Notes: generated by a model not told the origin, from the sequence alone. Numbered from the stretch's first letter, positions 48,673-58,990 are shown. The stretch: DNA of 64,000 nt from DASRDU01 sp035560235 (GCA_035560235.1 DATMAG010000091.1:4854-68853), one strand, 5' to 3'. Numbers and translations: made by a program.

Positions 48673-50724
48673 ATGAAACTGAAACGAGGAAGTGCAACGA
48701 ACAGGATCATCGTGACGCTGCTGTGCGTGCTGCTCAATGCGCCATTCAGCTATGCCGGGAAGGGCGCTCAGACACTGCGCGAAGCTGCGGCCAGAAAGGC
48801 GGGAGCAAAGCCGCAGGGGCCGAAGCTTGCGCCTGATCTGGAAGAACTGCTCGCGCGTGATGACGAGCAGAAGGAAGCGAAGCAGAGCGGCCCGAAAACA
48901 CTGGCTGAACGGCGCGCCGGAAAGCTGGCAAAGCGGGTGGTGGCCGGAGGGGCAGTGCTGCCGTCGGAAGCGGTCGCGGCGGAAGAGCGGCAGAGCTTCA
49001 TCGTGCAGATGAGCGATACCGCCACGAGCGCGGCGATGCAGGCGACACTGGCCGGTTACGGCGGGCGCGTCAGCCGGAAGCTGGATGGCCTGGGACTGGT
49101 GATGATCGAAGCGCCGCGCACTGCGGTTCGCCAGCTTGCGGCTGACGGTCAGATTGCCTATCTCAGTCCGGCATCGCCCGGTGTCTGCACTGGGCCATCT
49201 GGAACGCACGACCGGGGCTGAATATGTGCGCTGGCTGATCAGCAGCAAAACAGAACTGACCGGCGAAGGCATCGGCGTGGCGATTCTTGACAGCGGCGCT
49301 GATAACGGCCACGTCCTGCTCTCGAACTCCTATTACAACTCTCCGACCGACTGCAAGGTTTACGACAACTTCGATTTCACCGGCAACAGCAGTTATCTCC
49401 AGAGCGATGCCTTCGGACACGGGACGCATGTCTTCGGGCTGCTGGCCGGAACCAGCAACTATTACAATGGTTCTTATCGCGGCATCTCTTCAGGTGCGAA
49501 GCTGCTGAACCTGCGGGTGCTTGATGCCAGCGGGGTCGGTTCAGCGAGCGCGATCATTGCCGCTATTGACTGGTGCATCTCCAACAAGTCGACTTACAAC
49601 CTGCGCGTCATCAATCTGAGTCTCGGCGCGCTGCCGAAGGACAGCTATAAAAACGATCCGCTCTGTCTGGCTGCACGCCGCGCTTACAACGCCGGAATTG
49701 TCGTGGTGGCGGCAGTCGGCAATGATGGCAAGGATACGAATGGCCGGAAGATTTATGGCGGCATTCACTCGCCCGGCATTGATCCGTCAGTGATCACCGT
49801 CGGCGCGGCCAATACCTTCGGGACTGATACGCGCTCGGACGACACCGTAACCTCGTTCAGTTCACGCGGCCCGACACGCGGTTACACCGTCGTCAACGGG
49901 GTCAGAAAGTATGACAACCTGATCAAGCCTGACCTGGTTGCGCCGGGCAACAAGCTGGTCAGCGCACAATCGGATAATCCGGTCAGTTCTTCACTCTCAA
50001 ATGGTCTGGTCACAAAATATGCGCAGCTCAATACCGGCTACTCCGATTCGATCAACTGGAAGACGATGTATATGAGCGGCACTTCGATGGCTGCGCCGGT
50101 GGTCGCAGGGGCGGCGGCGCTGCTGCTGCAGGCCAATCCGAATCTGACGCCTGCGCTGGTCAAGGCCATTCTGATGTACACCGCGCAGCCGCTCAAAAAC
50201 TTCAACACGCTGGAGCAGGGCGCAGGAGAACTGAACATTGACGGCGCAGTGCGCGTAGCAAAGCTGGTCAAATCCACTGCCAGCACGCTCGCCAACGGTT
50301 CAGCCATGCTGACGGCTGCACTGCCGTCTGCGCAAACCAGCACGATTGCCGGACAGACCTGTTACTGGGGCAGGGGGGCATCACCAATTACGGTTTCCTC
50401 TATGGTGACAACCTGATGAAGAACTGGCAGGGCATGTATGCCAGCGGGGTCGTGCTGTCAGATGGCACTTATGTCTCTGTCGGCACTCTGGTGCAGACGA
50501 GCGGAAAGGTTTCATCCGGGGTCAGCACCTGCCGGGGGCCGATAACCAATAAGGGCGTGGTGCTGAGCGACGGCGTCATCGTCTCGGACGGCGCAGTCCT
50601 GGCCGACGGCGTGGTGCTGAGTGACGGCGTCATCCTTGCGGATGGTCGGACGCGATCTGATTACACTCCCAGAACTGACTCGATCCTCGGTGACAGCACG
50701 GCTTCGATGCCGCCTTCGCCTTAG
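48673..50724 (+). CDS. Secreted subtilisin-like S8 peptidase, interrupted by two frameshifts
   Basis: Three overlapping frames make one protein of about 683 residues. Frame 1 (from 48673) holds the signal peptide (IVTLLCVLLNAPFSYAG) and an I9-like propeptide (SFIVQMSDTATSAAMQATLA). Near 49170 it shifts by one base into the catalytic domain: Asp in GVAILDSGAD, His in AFGHGTHVFGLLAG, Ser in YMSGTSMAAPVVAGAAALLL. Near 50370, at the G-rich tract CTGGGGCAGGGGGG, it shifts back into the tail, which has VLSDGV/ILADG repeats. The shifts compensate each other, so either they are base-calling errors or the gene is inactive or phase-variable. Shine-Dalgarno GGAGG lies upstream of the ATG. Confidence 0.85.
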
Positions 50725-50843
50725 CTCAGTGAAATGAACTCAGCACTGAGCAGGCAGCAAAAGCAGCAGGCGAGTAACCGGTTTTGAAGCCACTCGCCTG
50801 CTCATTTACGTCCCTGTTTTCCTGATTCGGGCCGGTCCCGCAA

Positions 50844-52205
50844 TCATCCCATCACACGCGTAATGCGGTCTGACTGATTGCGCACCTGACGGCGCAGCCG
50901 CTCCCAGTCAATCGTCAGCACCTTCTTGTCACGCACCACCGGAACGCCGCCGACAATCGTGTCGCGCGCTTCAGCCGTTGAATAGACCAGGTGCGCGTAG
51001 ACATCGTAGATCGGCGCGCGTTCAAGACTGGCCGCTCCTGTATCAACAATTACCAGATCGGCGAGTTTGCCTGTTTCGACTGAACCGATCTGATCTTCCA
51101 TCCCGAGCGCCCGCGCTCCGCCGATGGTTGCCATCGCAAAGATTTCACGCGCCGCGACCGCATCGGCGCGCTGATGATGCAGCTTGGCGAGTCGGGCTGC
51201 CGTCGCCATCTCTTCAAACAGATTGGTCGTCGGAGCCGAAGCCGCGCCGTCAGTTCCAAGGCCGAGCCGCAGCCCCTTGTCGAGCATTCGCCGGATTGGC
51301 GCTGCACCCGACGCCAGATTCATATTCGAGCGCGGACAGTGCGCGATGCCCGCGTTGTGTTCTCTGAGCAGCGTCAGTTCGCCTGACTGCGGATGCACGA
51401 CGTGCGCGGCCAGCACCTTCACCTCAAACAGACCTTCGCGGGCGACGTAATGAATCGGCGTCGCGCCATAGCGTTTGAGAATTTCGTCAACCTCGTGTTC
51501 GGTCTCGGAGAGATGAATCAGCACCGGCGTCTCGGTGCGCCGGGCCAGCTCGCGCGCGGCTCTGAGCGTTTCGGGGCCGCAGGTATAAGGCGCGTGCGGC
51601 GCCACGGCGGGCGTGATGCGCGGATGGCCTTTCCATTCGCTGATGAATTTCTCGGCAAGCCTGAAACTCTCACGCGTTCCATCAGGGGCATCCGGGGTAG
51701 GGAAGTCGAGCACGGTTTCGCCGAGCACGGCGCGAATGCCGAGCGTATCGGCTTCGCGGGCGATCTCCCATTCGTAATAGAACATGTCGGCAAAGGTCGT
51801 AATGCCGCCGAGGAGCATCTCAATGATCGAAAGCCGCGCGCCGACTTTGACGAAGTCTTCATCAACGCAGGCCTTCTCAATCGGGAAGATGGCTTCGGTC
51901 AGCCACCGTTCGAGCGGCAGCCCGTCGCCCACGCCGCGCAGCAGTGAATGCGGCACGTGCGTGTGGGCGTTGATGAGACCAGGAATGACAACGGCATCAG
52001 TGGCGTCAATGATCTGCTGCGCTGTCCATCCGGCAGGCAGTTCGCTGACCGGGCAGATCTTTGCAATACGGCCATCGTGGACGGCAACGGCTGAGCGTTC
52101 GAAAACATCGAAGCCCGCGTTCATCGTTACGACTGTGGCATTGAGAATGACGAGATCGAAATCCTTGGGCGGAGTGATTGGATTATTCATAGGGCAGCCT
52201 TTCAT
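50844..52205 (-). CDS. TRZ/ATZ-family amidohydrolase (MTA/SAH deaminase-like)
   Basis: 453 residues; ATG 52205 is used, and ATG 52190 is an alternative. Metal site HTHVPHSLLRG, then APHAPYTCGPE, the ligand His in LIHLSETEHEVDE, and the Asp of LGTDGAASAPTTNLFEEM. Length and motifs match 5-methylthioadenosine/S-adenosylhomocysteine deaminases and related aminohydrolases, which remove an amino group from an adenine-type substrate. Exact substrate cannot be set. It is convergent with the S8 peptidase gene and divergent from the VWA gene. Confidence 0.9.
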   Translation of the reverse strand: MKGCPMNNPITPPKDFDLVILNATVVTMNAGFDVFERSAVAVHDGRIAKICPVSELPAGWTAQQIIDATDAVVIPGLINAHTHVPHSLLRGVGDGLPLERWLTEAIFPIEKACVDEDFVKVGARLSIIEMLLGGITTFADMFYYEWEIAREADTLGIRAVLGETVLDFPTPDAPDGTRESFRLAEKFISEWKGHPRITPAVAPHAPYTCGPETLRAARELARRTETPVLIHLSETEHEVDEILKRYGATPIHYVAREGLFEVKVLAAHVVHPQSGELTLLREHNAGIAHCPRSNMNLASGAAPIRRMLDKGLRLGLGTDGAASAPTTNLFEEMATAARLAKLHHQRADAVAAREIFAMATIGGARALGMEDQIGSVETGKLADLVIVDTGAASLERAPIYDVYAHLVYSTAEARDTIVGGVPVVRDKKVLTIDWERLRRQVRNQSDRITRVMG

Positions 52206-52381
52206 CTGCTCCGGGCCGGAGGCCCGGTTTGTTCGTCAGTATACGACGAATCCGGTCATTCTCTGACCATTTTTGCGGACTCAGGTTGTATAATGCTTCT
52301 GTTTCCCCTGCGGTCGCCTCGCTGGCTGACACTGCTGAAACTCCCTGTTCGGTCAGGGACTCGTTCAGGAAAGGTTTGTTT

Positions 52382-53509
52382 ATGCGTTTTTCACCATCGT
52401 TTCGCGCTCTCAGCGTCATCGCGCTCTCGCTGCTCATTGCTCTTTCGGGACTCATTCCGGCAGGCGCGCAGCAGCCAAAGACTCAGCCGCCGCAGCCGCC
52501 CAGGCAGGAGCCGCCGAAGCAGGAGGCAAAGGAGAAGGAGAAAGCGAAACGCGACCGGCGGCAGGGCGCAGTCGCCGAAGAGCAGCAGCCGGTTTCAGGC
52601 GAAGAGACCGTCAGGGTTGACGTTGACCTGGTGCAGCTTGACGTGACGGTGGTTGATCAGAACAACACTCCGGTCTTCGATCTCAGGAAGGACGATTTCC
52701 AGGTCTTTGAAGACCGGATCAAACAGAGCATCGAAACCGTCAGCCGCGAGGAAGTGCCGATCAGCATGGGCCTGGTGATTGACACTTCGGGCAGCATGCG
52801 TTCGAAACTGCAGACCGTCTCTGACGCGGCGCGCAGCCTGATCAAGCAGATGAAGAACGAAGACGAGGCCTTTGTCGCGCAGTTCAAGGCCGAGCCGGAA
52901 CTGGTGCAGGATTTCACCCGCGACAAGCGCGAACTGGAAGACGCGATTGATCAGCTTTACACGAGCGGCGGGACGGCCCTGCTCGATGCCATCATCGCCA
53001 CCGCTGATTATTCTCACGAAAAGGGCAGACAGCGCCGCAAGGCCCTGATCGTCATCACTGACGGTCTGGAAAAGAACAGCTCGGTGAAGGAAAAAGAGGT
53101 GATGGAGGCGATGAAGGAGGACGAGGTGCAGGTCTATCTGGTCGGCTTCATTGACGAGGAAGATGATCAGAAATCCCTCTTCGGCAAATCACCTGCGAAG
53201 AAGGCGAAGGAACTCCTGAGCCGCCTCGCCGAGGATTCCGGCGGGCGCGCTTTCTTCCCGAAGGATGTCAGCGAAATGCCTGAGATTGCCCGGCAGATTG
53301 CCCGTGATCTGCGCACACAGTATGTCATCAGCTATTACCCAACCAATGCTGAAAAGGATGGGAGGTTCCGGGCAGTCAGGGTTGTGGTTGAGTCCAGGGA
53401 CAAGCGCAAGCTGATTCCCCGCACCCGGCAGGGCTATTACGCCCGCAAGTCGGGACAGCCTGTCCCGGCTGAAGCCGAAAGAAAAACACTGAGCAAAAAT
53501 CCGGAATAG
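52382..53509 (+). CDS. Secreted VWFA-related protein of the acidobacterial type
   Basis: 375 residues from ATG 52382 with AGGAAAGG upstream; the frame is open to 52229 but without signal-peptide sense. Signal peptide VIALSLLIALSGLIPAGAQQ, then a Pro/Gln/Lys-rich linker (QPPQPPRQEPPKQEAKEKEK), then a beta domain (VRVDVDLVQLDVTVVDQNNT-PVFDL). A von Willebrand factor A domain follows with MIDAS DTSGSM (VIDTSGSMRSKL) and VITDGLEKNSS. It probably binds protein partners outside the membrane. Ends 14 bases from a convergent GNAT gene. Confidence 0.92.
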   Translation: MRFSPSFRALSVIALSLLIALSGLIPAGAQQPKTQPPQPPRQEPPKQEAKEKEKAKRDRRQGAVAEEQQPVSGEETVRVDVDLVQLDVTVVDQNNTPVFDLRKDDFQVFEDRIKQSIETVSREEVPISMGLVIDTSGSMRSKLQTVSDAARSLIKQMKNEDEAFVAQFKAEPELVQDFTRDKRELEDAIDQLYTSGGTALLDAIIATADYSHEKGRQRRKALIVITDGLEKNSSVKEKEVMEAMKEDEVQVYLVGFIDEEDDQKSLFGKSPAKKAKELLSRLAEDSGGRAFFPKDVSEMPEIARQIARDLRTQYVISYYPTNAEKDGRFRAVRVVVESRDKRKLIPRTRQGYYARKSGQPVPAEAERKTLSKNPE

Positions 53510-53523
53510 CTTTCTCCATTCTC

Positions 53524-54471
53524 TCAGGAGAGCGGTTTGAGAAATCTGGCCTGATAATCTTCGCGGTAGACAAAACCCGCCTGCTCATACACGCGGATAT
53601 CTGAGTCCTCGATGGCTTCAGCCAGCAGACTCAGCACCTGGCGATTCATGAATAATCTGTAGACGAGTTCGACCAGACAGTCCTGAGTGAGACTGCTGTG
53701 ACGGTACTGCCAGTGTGTCCAGATGCCTTCCAGATAGATCACATCCGGCGTGTCGCTGACCAGTTCGGCCTTGAAGATAACCTTGCCGTCCACGATCTTT
53801 ACCCACGTGCGTTCGCGCAGGATTCGTTCAGTCACGCGGCAGCGAAAACCTTCGGGATCCTTCAGGCGCGGATCAGTGCCTGACTCCTCAATCACCATTT
53901 CGGCCTGGGCATTCGAGACGACTTCAAGTTCGGCGGGGGTGGCCGGCTGCAATTGAAAGCGATCAGGTCGGCTGTGCGGGCTATGGCACACGTACAGGCG
54001 GTGATTGCGCGTCAGCCGGGTCTGAAAGCCGTGCTGTTCAAGGTGGCGCCAGAACGTCTCGACCTGCTGGCGCGGCCCGTAAATGACGTGGCCTTCAGTC
54101 CACGTGTCAGCCGCAATCCGGGCGAACTGGCCGAGCGCGTCGTCCTCGGCTCCGAGTTCAGCGAAGAGCAGAAAGGCGTGGCCGAGCAGCACGACTCCGG
54201 CCAGCTGGTTGTCTTCGTAATAGCCGAAAAACCTTCCGCGATGTGCCGCGTGTACCAGCCCGTAATCTTCAATCAGGCTGCGCAGGTGAATGCCATACAG
54301 CGGATTCTGAGCCAGCAGTCTGATGACACGCTCGAAATCATGATTTGAAAGTTCGCCAGTTCTTCCTGACGGCTTGTGACACCTGACCTCAAAAGGTTGA
54401 TAAAGTTCTGCCCGGCGACTCTGACTTGTCAGAGAATGGCTGACAGTGAGTAAGGACATCTCTTGTTGCAT
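53524..54471 (-). CDS. GNAT-family N-acetyltransferase with N-terminal extension
   Basis: 315 residues. The N-terminal half (RVIRLLAQNPLYGIHLRSLI, GYYEDNQLAGVVLLGHAFLL) resembles the DUF4081-like domain found before GNAT domains. The C-terminal half is GNAT-like (VKIVDGKVIFKAELVSDTPD, YLEGIWTHWQYRHSSLTQDC, YEQAGFVYREDYQARFL). The acetyl-CoA loop is atypical, and the usual RxxGxG is replaced by WQYRHSS. Substrate is unknown. No operon partner. Confidence 0.8.
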   Translation of the reverse strand: MQQEMSLLTVSHSLTSQSRRAELYQPFEVRCHKPSGRTGELSNHDFERVIRLLAQNPLYGIHLRSLIEDYGLVHAAHRGRFFGYYEDNQLAGVVLLGHAFLLFAELGAEDDALGQFARIAADTWTEGHVIYGPRQQVETFWRHLEQHGFQTRLTRNHRLYVCHSPHSRPDRFQLQPATPAELEVVSNAQAEMVIEESGTDPRLKDPEGFRCRVTERILRERTWVKIVDGKVIFKAELVSDTPDVIYLEGIWTHWQYRHSSLTQDCLVELVYRLFMNRQVLSLLAEAIEDSDIRVYEQAGFVYREDYQARFLKPLS

Positions 54472-54765
54472 AAATCATCTGCTCTGCGCTTGTTCGTCCG
54501 ATTACTGGTTGCGGGCCGCCAATGCGGGCGCTCCTGACAACTCAACCGGCGTGCCAGTCTCTTTCGGGAAATCAAATTGAGAAATGAAACCGGGTTAAGA
54601 GGCAGGCGCTCAGTCAGGACGGGAGACGGCAGTCAGCCTGCAGGGTCAGAATGACCGGTTCTGATGAGAGCTCATCAGAATTACTGAAAAGTGCGCCGCA
54701 GAATGGACCTCATTATCGGGAGCGTAATTATCCCGCTCGTACTCCCGGCGGTAATTACCGGCTGA
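54472..54765. other. Intergenic region before the GNAT gene
   Basis: About 294 bases without a supported gene. CGGTAATTACCG at 54749-54760 is a perfect 12-base palindrome just after the acyl-CoA dehydrogenase stop; it may be part of a terminator or an operator. Nothing else stands out. Confidence 0.35.
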
Positions 54766-55914
54766 TCAGCTTTCGGTCAGCAGGTGGCGCGCAATCACGA
54801 GCCGCTGCACTTCGCTCGTGCCTTCACCGATGGTGCAGAGCTTCGAGTCGCGCCAGCATTTCTCGACCGGATAATCCTTCGTGTAACCGTACCCGCCGTG
54901 AATCTGAATCGCTTCTTCGCAGACTCTGACGGCCATCTCAGAAGCATAAAGCTTGGCCATTGCCGATTCGCGCGTCGTCTGGCGCTTGTTGTCCTTGAGC
55001 CAGGCTGCGCGCAGCGTGAGCAGGCGGGCCGCATCAATCTGCGTGGCCATGTCGGCGAGTTTGAACTGAATGGCCTGGAATTCATAGATCGGCTTGCCGA
55101 ACTGATGACGCTCCTTTGAATACTTCAGCGCCGCTTCGTAGGCGCCCTGGGCGATGCCCAGGGCGAGCGCGGCAATTGAAATTCTGCCGCCGTCGAGAAT
55201 CTGCATGGCATTGACAAAGCCGCGCCCGCGCTCGCCGAGCAGGTTTTCCTGCGGCACGAAACAGTCTTCCAGAATCAGCCCGGCAGTTTCAGAAGCGCGC
55301 ACGCCGAGCTTGTTCTCTTTTTTGCCCGCGATGAATCCCGGCGTTCCGCGTTCGACAATAAAGGCGCTCACGCCGCGGGAGCGCATCTCGCGGTCAGTCA
55401 CGGCCAGCACCACGGCGATGTCGCCTGAAATGCCGTGCGTGATGAAGTTCTTCGCGCCGTTCAGCACCCAGCCGCTGTCGCGCCGGACGGCGGTGGTGCG
55501 CATTGCTGAGGCGTCCGAGCCTGAAGCGGGTTCGGTCAGACCCCACGCGCCGAGTTTTTCACCCTTCGCGAGCGGCGTGACGAACCGGCGGCGCTGTTCT
55601 GAATTGCCGTACTGATAAATGTGATTTGTGCAGAGCGAATTGTGTGCGGCTACCGACAGTCCGATCGAACCATCCACGCGCGCGAGTTCCTCGATGACGG
55701 TCGCGTATTCGACGTAACCCAGACCCGCGCCGCCGTACTCTTCGGGAAAGATCACACCGGTCAGGCCCAGTTCGCCGAGTTTGTGGAACAGGTCCTTCGG
55801 AAAATACTGCGCTTCGTCCCACTCCATCACGTGCGGGCGAATCTCGGCTTCAGCGAATTCGCGCACGGCGCGTTTGATCTGCTGCTGATCCTCACTCAGT
55901 TCAAATCCCATCAT
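54766..55914 (-). CDS. Acyl-CoA dehydrogenase
   Basis: 382 residues, normal length. MGFELSEDQQQIKRAVREFA, FPEEYGGAGLGYVEYATVIE, WGLTEPASGSDASAMRTTA (FAD/substrate loop), KERHQFGKPIYEFQAIQFKL and QIHGGYGYTKDYPVEKCWRD. The segment CTIGEGTSEVQRLVIARHLL carries the catalytic Glu position typical of short- and medium-chain enzymes. It makes the alpha,beta-double bond of an acyl-CoA with FAD as cofactor. It has no beta-oxidation partner here. ATG at 55914 or 55911. Confidence 0.95.
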   Translation of the reverse strand: MMGFELSEDQQQIKRAVREFAEAEIRPHVMEWDEAQYFPKDLFHKLGELGLTGVIFPEEYGGAGLGYVEYATVIEELARVDGSIGLSVAAHNSLCTNHIYQYGNSEQRRRFVTPLAKGEKLGAWGLTEPASGSDASAMRTTAVRRDSGWVLNGAKNFITHGISGDIAVVLAVTDREMRSRGVSAFIVERGTPGFIAGKKENKLGVRASETAGLILEDCFVPQENLLGERGRGFVNAMQILDGGRISIAALALGIAQGAYEAALKYSKERHQFGKPIYEFQAIQFKLADMATQIDAARLLTLRAAWLKDNKRQTTRESAMAKLYASEMAVRVCEEAIQIHGGYGYTKDYPVEKCWRDSKLCTIGEGTSEVQRLVIARHLLTES

Positions 55915-56292
55915 ACTCGTGACTCCTCAGCCTCTCTCAGCGCGGGGTCTTGTGTTTGTGAATCAGATGCTGCCTGCGAATATTAGCCTGGAGCCTCACC
56001 TTTTCAACAGATGATTTTCAGGCGACCGCCATCAGGCCTCCTGAAGAAACACTGCCAGCCTCAACTCACGTCATTCTCAATTCTCCATTATTTGGAGGAG
56101 GAAGCCTCACAGTCGGTGCAAAGTAATTGAGAAGGGAGAATGTCGCCTGCCTTCTGATCGGGCGGCGAAGTTGTTTTTCCCGCGCTGCCGCCCGGAGCGC
56201 CCGTTTGACAATGTGCCGGGCCTTAACAATAATTCTGCTTCATTCACGGTTACCCTGCGAAGGCATACCTGATGCTCTGCGGATCACTCATC
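55915..56292. promoter_or_regulatory. Divergent region between acyl-CoA dehydrogenase and the ZnuD-like unit
   Basis: A 378-base gap with divergent flanking genes, so it should hold two promoters. CATTCTCAATTCTCC near 56070 and AATTGAGAAGGGAGAATG near 56126 are partly complementary and could fold or be an operator. I see no clear Zur-type palindrome. No gene is supported. Confidence 0.4.
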
Positions 56293-56628
56293 ATGAGACT
56301 GCGGAAAGTTTCATCCTTCCTGCTGCTGCTTGCGCTGCTTGGTGCCAGCCTGCACGCTTTTGCGCATCTCGGCGAAGCGGGGAACCACTCGCTGCCGACG
56401 CTCAGGAGCGGTTCTCAGTCCGAATCGGGACAGCCCGGCGGAGCATCGCTCGGCGGTAATCACACCTGTCTTGCCTGCCAGTCATTACAGCATCATCAGT
56501 CGAAAGCGCCCGCCGCATTTGTGCTGGTGCTCGGAACTGAGCGCCTTATTGCTGACTGGCGTGTTCTGCTTCCGCATTCCGCCGCGCTCTCCGGCACTCC
56601 TGCTGACCGCGCTCCTCCGCTCGTCTGA
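56293..56628 (+). CDS. Small secreted His/Cys-containing protein upstream of TonB receptor
   Basis: 111 residues from ATG 56293; an in-frame ATG at 56272 is possible. Signal peptide MRLRKVSSFLLLLALLGASL, then a His-containing mature part with one Cys pair (GNHTCLACQSLQHHQS). The rest is low in features. The build resembles small DUF2946-like exported metal-related proteins that precede TonB-dependent metal receptors. It lies about 160 bases before a ZnuD-like receptor, suggesting a metal-handling unit. The family assignment is tentative. Confidence 0.6.
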   Translation: MRLRKVSSFLLLLALLGASLHAFAHLGEAGNHSLPTLRSGSQSESGQPGGASLGGNHTCLACQSLQHHQSKAPAAFVLVLGTERLIADWRVLLPHSAALSGTPADRAPPLV

Positions 56629-56785
56629 TCAGACAATCCGTTTCAGTTTCACGGAACCCCTGGCACAGCGTGTCAGAGCTGTTCTGCTGAGATTCTGCTG
56701 AAGCGTCAGGCTGCGCCTCATCGCTGCGCGAACCGAGTCGCTTCAGCACAGATTCTGCACTTTGTTCTGATCGACCGGAGATTTT

Positions 56786-58990
56786 ATGAATCACATTCGA
56801 CCTTGTCATTTTGTTCTTCCGTTTCTTGCCATCATCCTGCCTGCGTTCTGTCCGATGACCGGACTGGCGCAGACCACCGGCACGCTGCGCGGCACCATTG
56901 TTCTCGACAGCAATGATTTGCCGCTGCACGATGTGGTCGTCACCATCACCAGGCTCAGCCGTTCGGTCAAAACCGATGAGAATGGCGTGTATGAATTCAG
57001 GGATGTGCCTGCCGGTTCCTGGTCGCTGCTCGCGCATCTGGACGGCTTTCCTGATGCCGTGCGCACCGTCAGCATCAGCGCCGGACAGACGGCGACGGCT
57101 GACATCAGAATGAAACTCGGCGGCATTCGCGATCAGGTGACGGTTTCGGCGTCAGGCCAGGAGCAGTCAACCCTGGATGCCTTTCAGTCAGTCTCTTCGC
57201 TCGACAACGTCGAACTGACACAGAAGGGCGCAGCCTCGCTCGGCGATGCGCTCGATGATCAGCCCGGCGTGGCCAAGCGCAGCTTCGGTCCCGGTTCGAC
57301 CAGACCCGTCGTGCGCGGCTTTGACGGCGACCGCGTGCTGATTTTGCAGGATGGCGTGCAGTCCGGCTCCATCGGCTCACAGTCGGGCGATCACAGCGAG
57401 CCGATTGACACGCTCAGCCTTGAACGCCTCGAAGTCGTCAAAGGCCCTGCGGCGCTGCTCTATGGCAACAACGCAATCGGCGGCGTGGTCAACGCGATTT
57501 CGAGTCACGGCAGCGAAACTCATCCGCATCCGGGCCTGCGCGGTTACTTCACCGGCATCGGCGCGAGCAATGTCAACCAGGCCAGCAGCAGCGGCGGCAT
57601 CGAGTACGGCACCAGCAAGGCGCTCTTCTGGGCGAGCGGCAGCGGGCTGCGCCTGGGCGATTACACCGCGCCCAGGGTCGGCGTGATTGAAAATTCGAGA
57701 GTGAAATCGGCCAGCGGTTCCGGCGGCGCGGGCTATTACGGCGAACACAATCACCTCAGCGGCGAATACGCTTATGACTGGCGGCGCTACGGGGTTCCCT
57801 TCGCGGGCGTGATTGCGGGCGAGCCTGACGCGCAGACGAGCATCAACATGCATCGCCACAACCTGCGCCTGAATGCGGGAACCGACAAACTCGGCAGCCT
57901 GATTGACAATGCTCACCTCTCGCTCAATTACAGCGATTACGAACATCAGGAGCTTGAGAACGACCAGGTCAGTACGATCTTCAGGAACAAGGCCTTCACC
58001 TGGCGGGGCGTTTTTGAGCAGAAACGGCGCGGCTTCTGGTCGGGCAGTTTCGGGTTCTGGGGCATGCACCGCGATTATGAATCAATCGGCGCAGAGGCGC
58101 TGGCCCCGCCCGTTCGGCAGAATGCGGTCGCGGCTTTCGGGCTGCAGGAGTTCGATCTCAGACGCATCAGCTTTCAGTTCGGCGGCAGGCTCGAACGCAA
58201 CAGCTATTCGCCGACCGGCGCGCTGGCGCGCGATTTCACGGGCTTCTCAGGTGCCGCTGGCGTGCGCGTGCCGCTCTGGGAAGGCGGCACGTTCGTTGCC
58301 AATTACAGCCACACCTACCGCGCTCCGGCCCTTGAGGAGCTTTACAACAACGGCCCGCACGTCGGCAATCTGACCTTCGAGATCGGCAACGCGAATCTGA
58401 AGCGCGAGCGCGGCAACGGGATTGATCTCTCATTGCGACAGACGCGCAACCGCGTGCGCGCTGAAGCGAATTTCTTCTATTACAACCTGAAGGATTTCAT
58501 CTTTCTGGCGCCGACAGGCAGAGTCCTGGACAACCTGCCTGAAGCCGATTATACGCAGGCCGACGCGCGTTACCTCGGCACTGAAGTCAGGTTCGATGTC
58601 AGCCTGCTGCCGACTCTGTGGCTCAACACCGGGCTGGATTATGTGGATGCTGAACTGAAGGCGACGGGACAGGGGCTGCCGCGCATTCCGCCATTGCGCG
58701 GGCGGGTGGGGTTTGACTGGCACTGGAAGGATTTCAGCCTGCGCCCCGAAGTTGTCATGGCTCACGATCAGAGCAAGGTCTTCACAAATGAAACCCGAAC
58801 GCCGGGTTATACAGTCGTCAACCTCGAAGCTTCATATACGCTGGCGCATCAGCATTCCGCGCAGATCTTCGGCGTGAACGTCTTCAACCTCAACAACCGG
58901 CTCTATCGCAATCACACTTCATTCATCAAGGAGTTCGCTCCCGAAATCGGGCGGGGCGTGCGGGTCAGCTATACAATCCGCTTCTTCTGA
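56786..58990 (+). CDS. TonB-dependent receptor, ZnuD-like (metal uptake)
   Basis: 734 residues with a signal peptide ending GLAQT. A CarboxypepD_reg-like domain (GTIVLDSNDLPLHDVVVTIT) is followed by a plug (GAASLGDALDDQPGVAKRSF, RPVVRGFDGDRVLILQDGVQ, LERLEVVKGPAALLYGNNAI-GGVVN) and a 22-strand-type barrel. The C-terminus (YRNHTSFIKEFAPEIGRGVR) closely follows the ending of ZnuD-like zinc receptors. His-rich loops (SGDHSEP, GEHNHLSGEY, INMHRHNLRL) fit zinc or other metal binding. CGGAG precedes the ATG. Metal specificity is inferred. Confidence 0.88.
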   Translation: MNHIRPCHFVLPFLAIILPAFCPMTGLAQTTGTLRGTIVLDSNDLPLHDVVVTITRLSRSVKTDENGVYEFRDVPAGSWSLLAHLDGFPDAVRTVSISAGQTATADIRMKLGGIRDQVTVSASGQEQSTLDAFQSVSSLDNVELTQKGAASLGDALDDQPGVAKRSFGPGSTRPVVRGFDGDRVLILQDGVQSGSIGSQSGDHSEPIDTLSLERLEVVKGPAALLYGNNAIGGVVNAISSHGSETHPHPGLRGYFTGIGASNVNQASSSGGIEYGTSKALFWASGSGLRLGDYTAPRVGVIENSRVKSASGSGGAGYYGEHNHLSGEYAYDWRRYGVPFAGVIAGEPDAQTSINMHRHNLRLNAGTDKLGSLIDNAHLSLNYSDYEHQELENDQVSTIFRNKAFTWRGVFEQKRRGFWSGSFGFWGMHRDYESIGAEALAPPVRQNAVAAFGLQEFDLRRISFQFGGRLERNSYSPTGALARDFTGFSGAAGVRVPLWEGGTFVANYSHTYRAPALEELYNNGPHVGNLTFEIGNANLKRERGNGIDLSLRQTRNRVRAEANFFYYNLKDFIFLAPTGRVLDNLPEADYTQADARYLGTEVRFDVSLLPTLWLNTGLDYVDAELKATGQGLPRIPPLRGRVGFDWHWKDFSLRPEVVMAHDQSKVFTNETRTPGYTVVNLEASYTLAHQHSAQIFGVNVFNLNNRLYRNHTSFIKEFAPEIGRGVRVSYTIRFF

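Noticed and set aside
48559..49272. 237-codon minus-strand frame before the S8 protease
   Set aside because: Antisense shadow of the propeptide and signal peptide of the S8 protease.
57377..58069. 230-codon minus-strand frame inside the ZnuD-like receptor
   Set aside because: Antisense shadow with no domain; the plus strand encodes a complete receptor.
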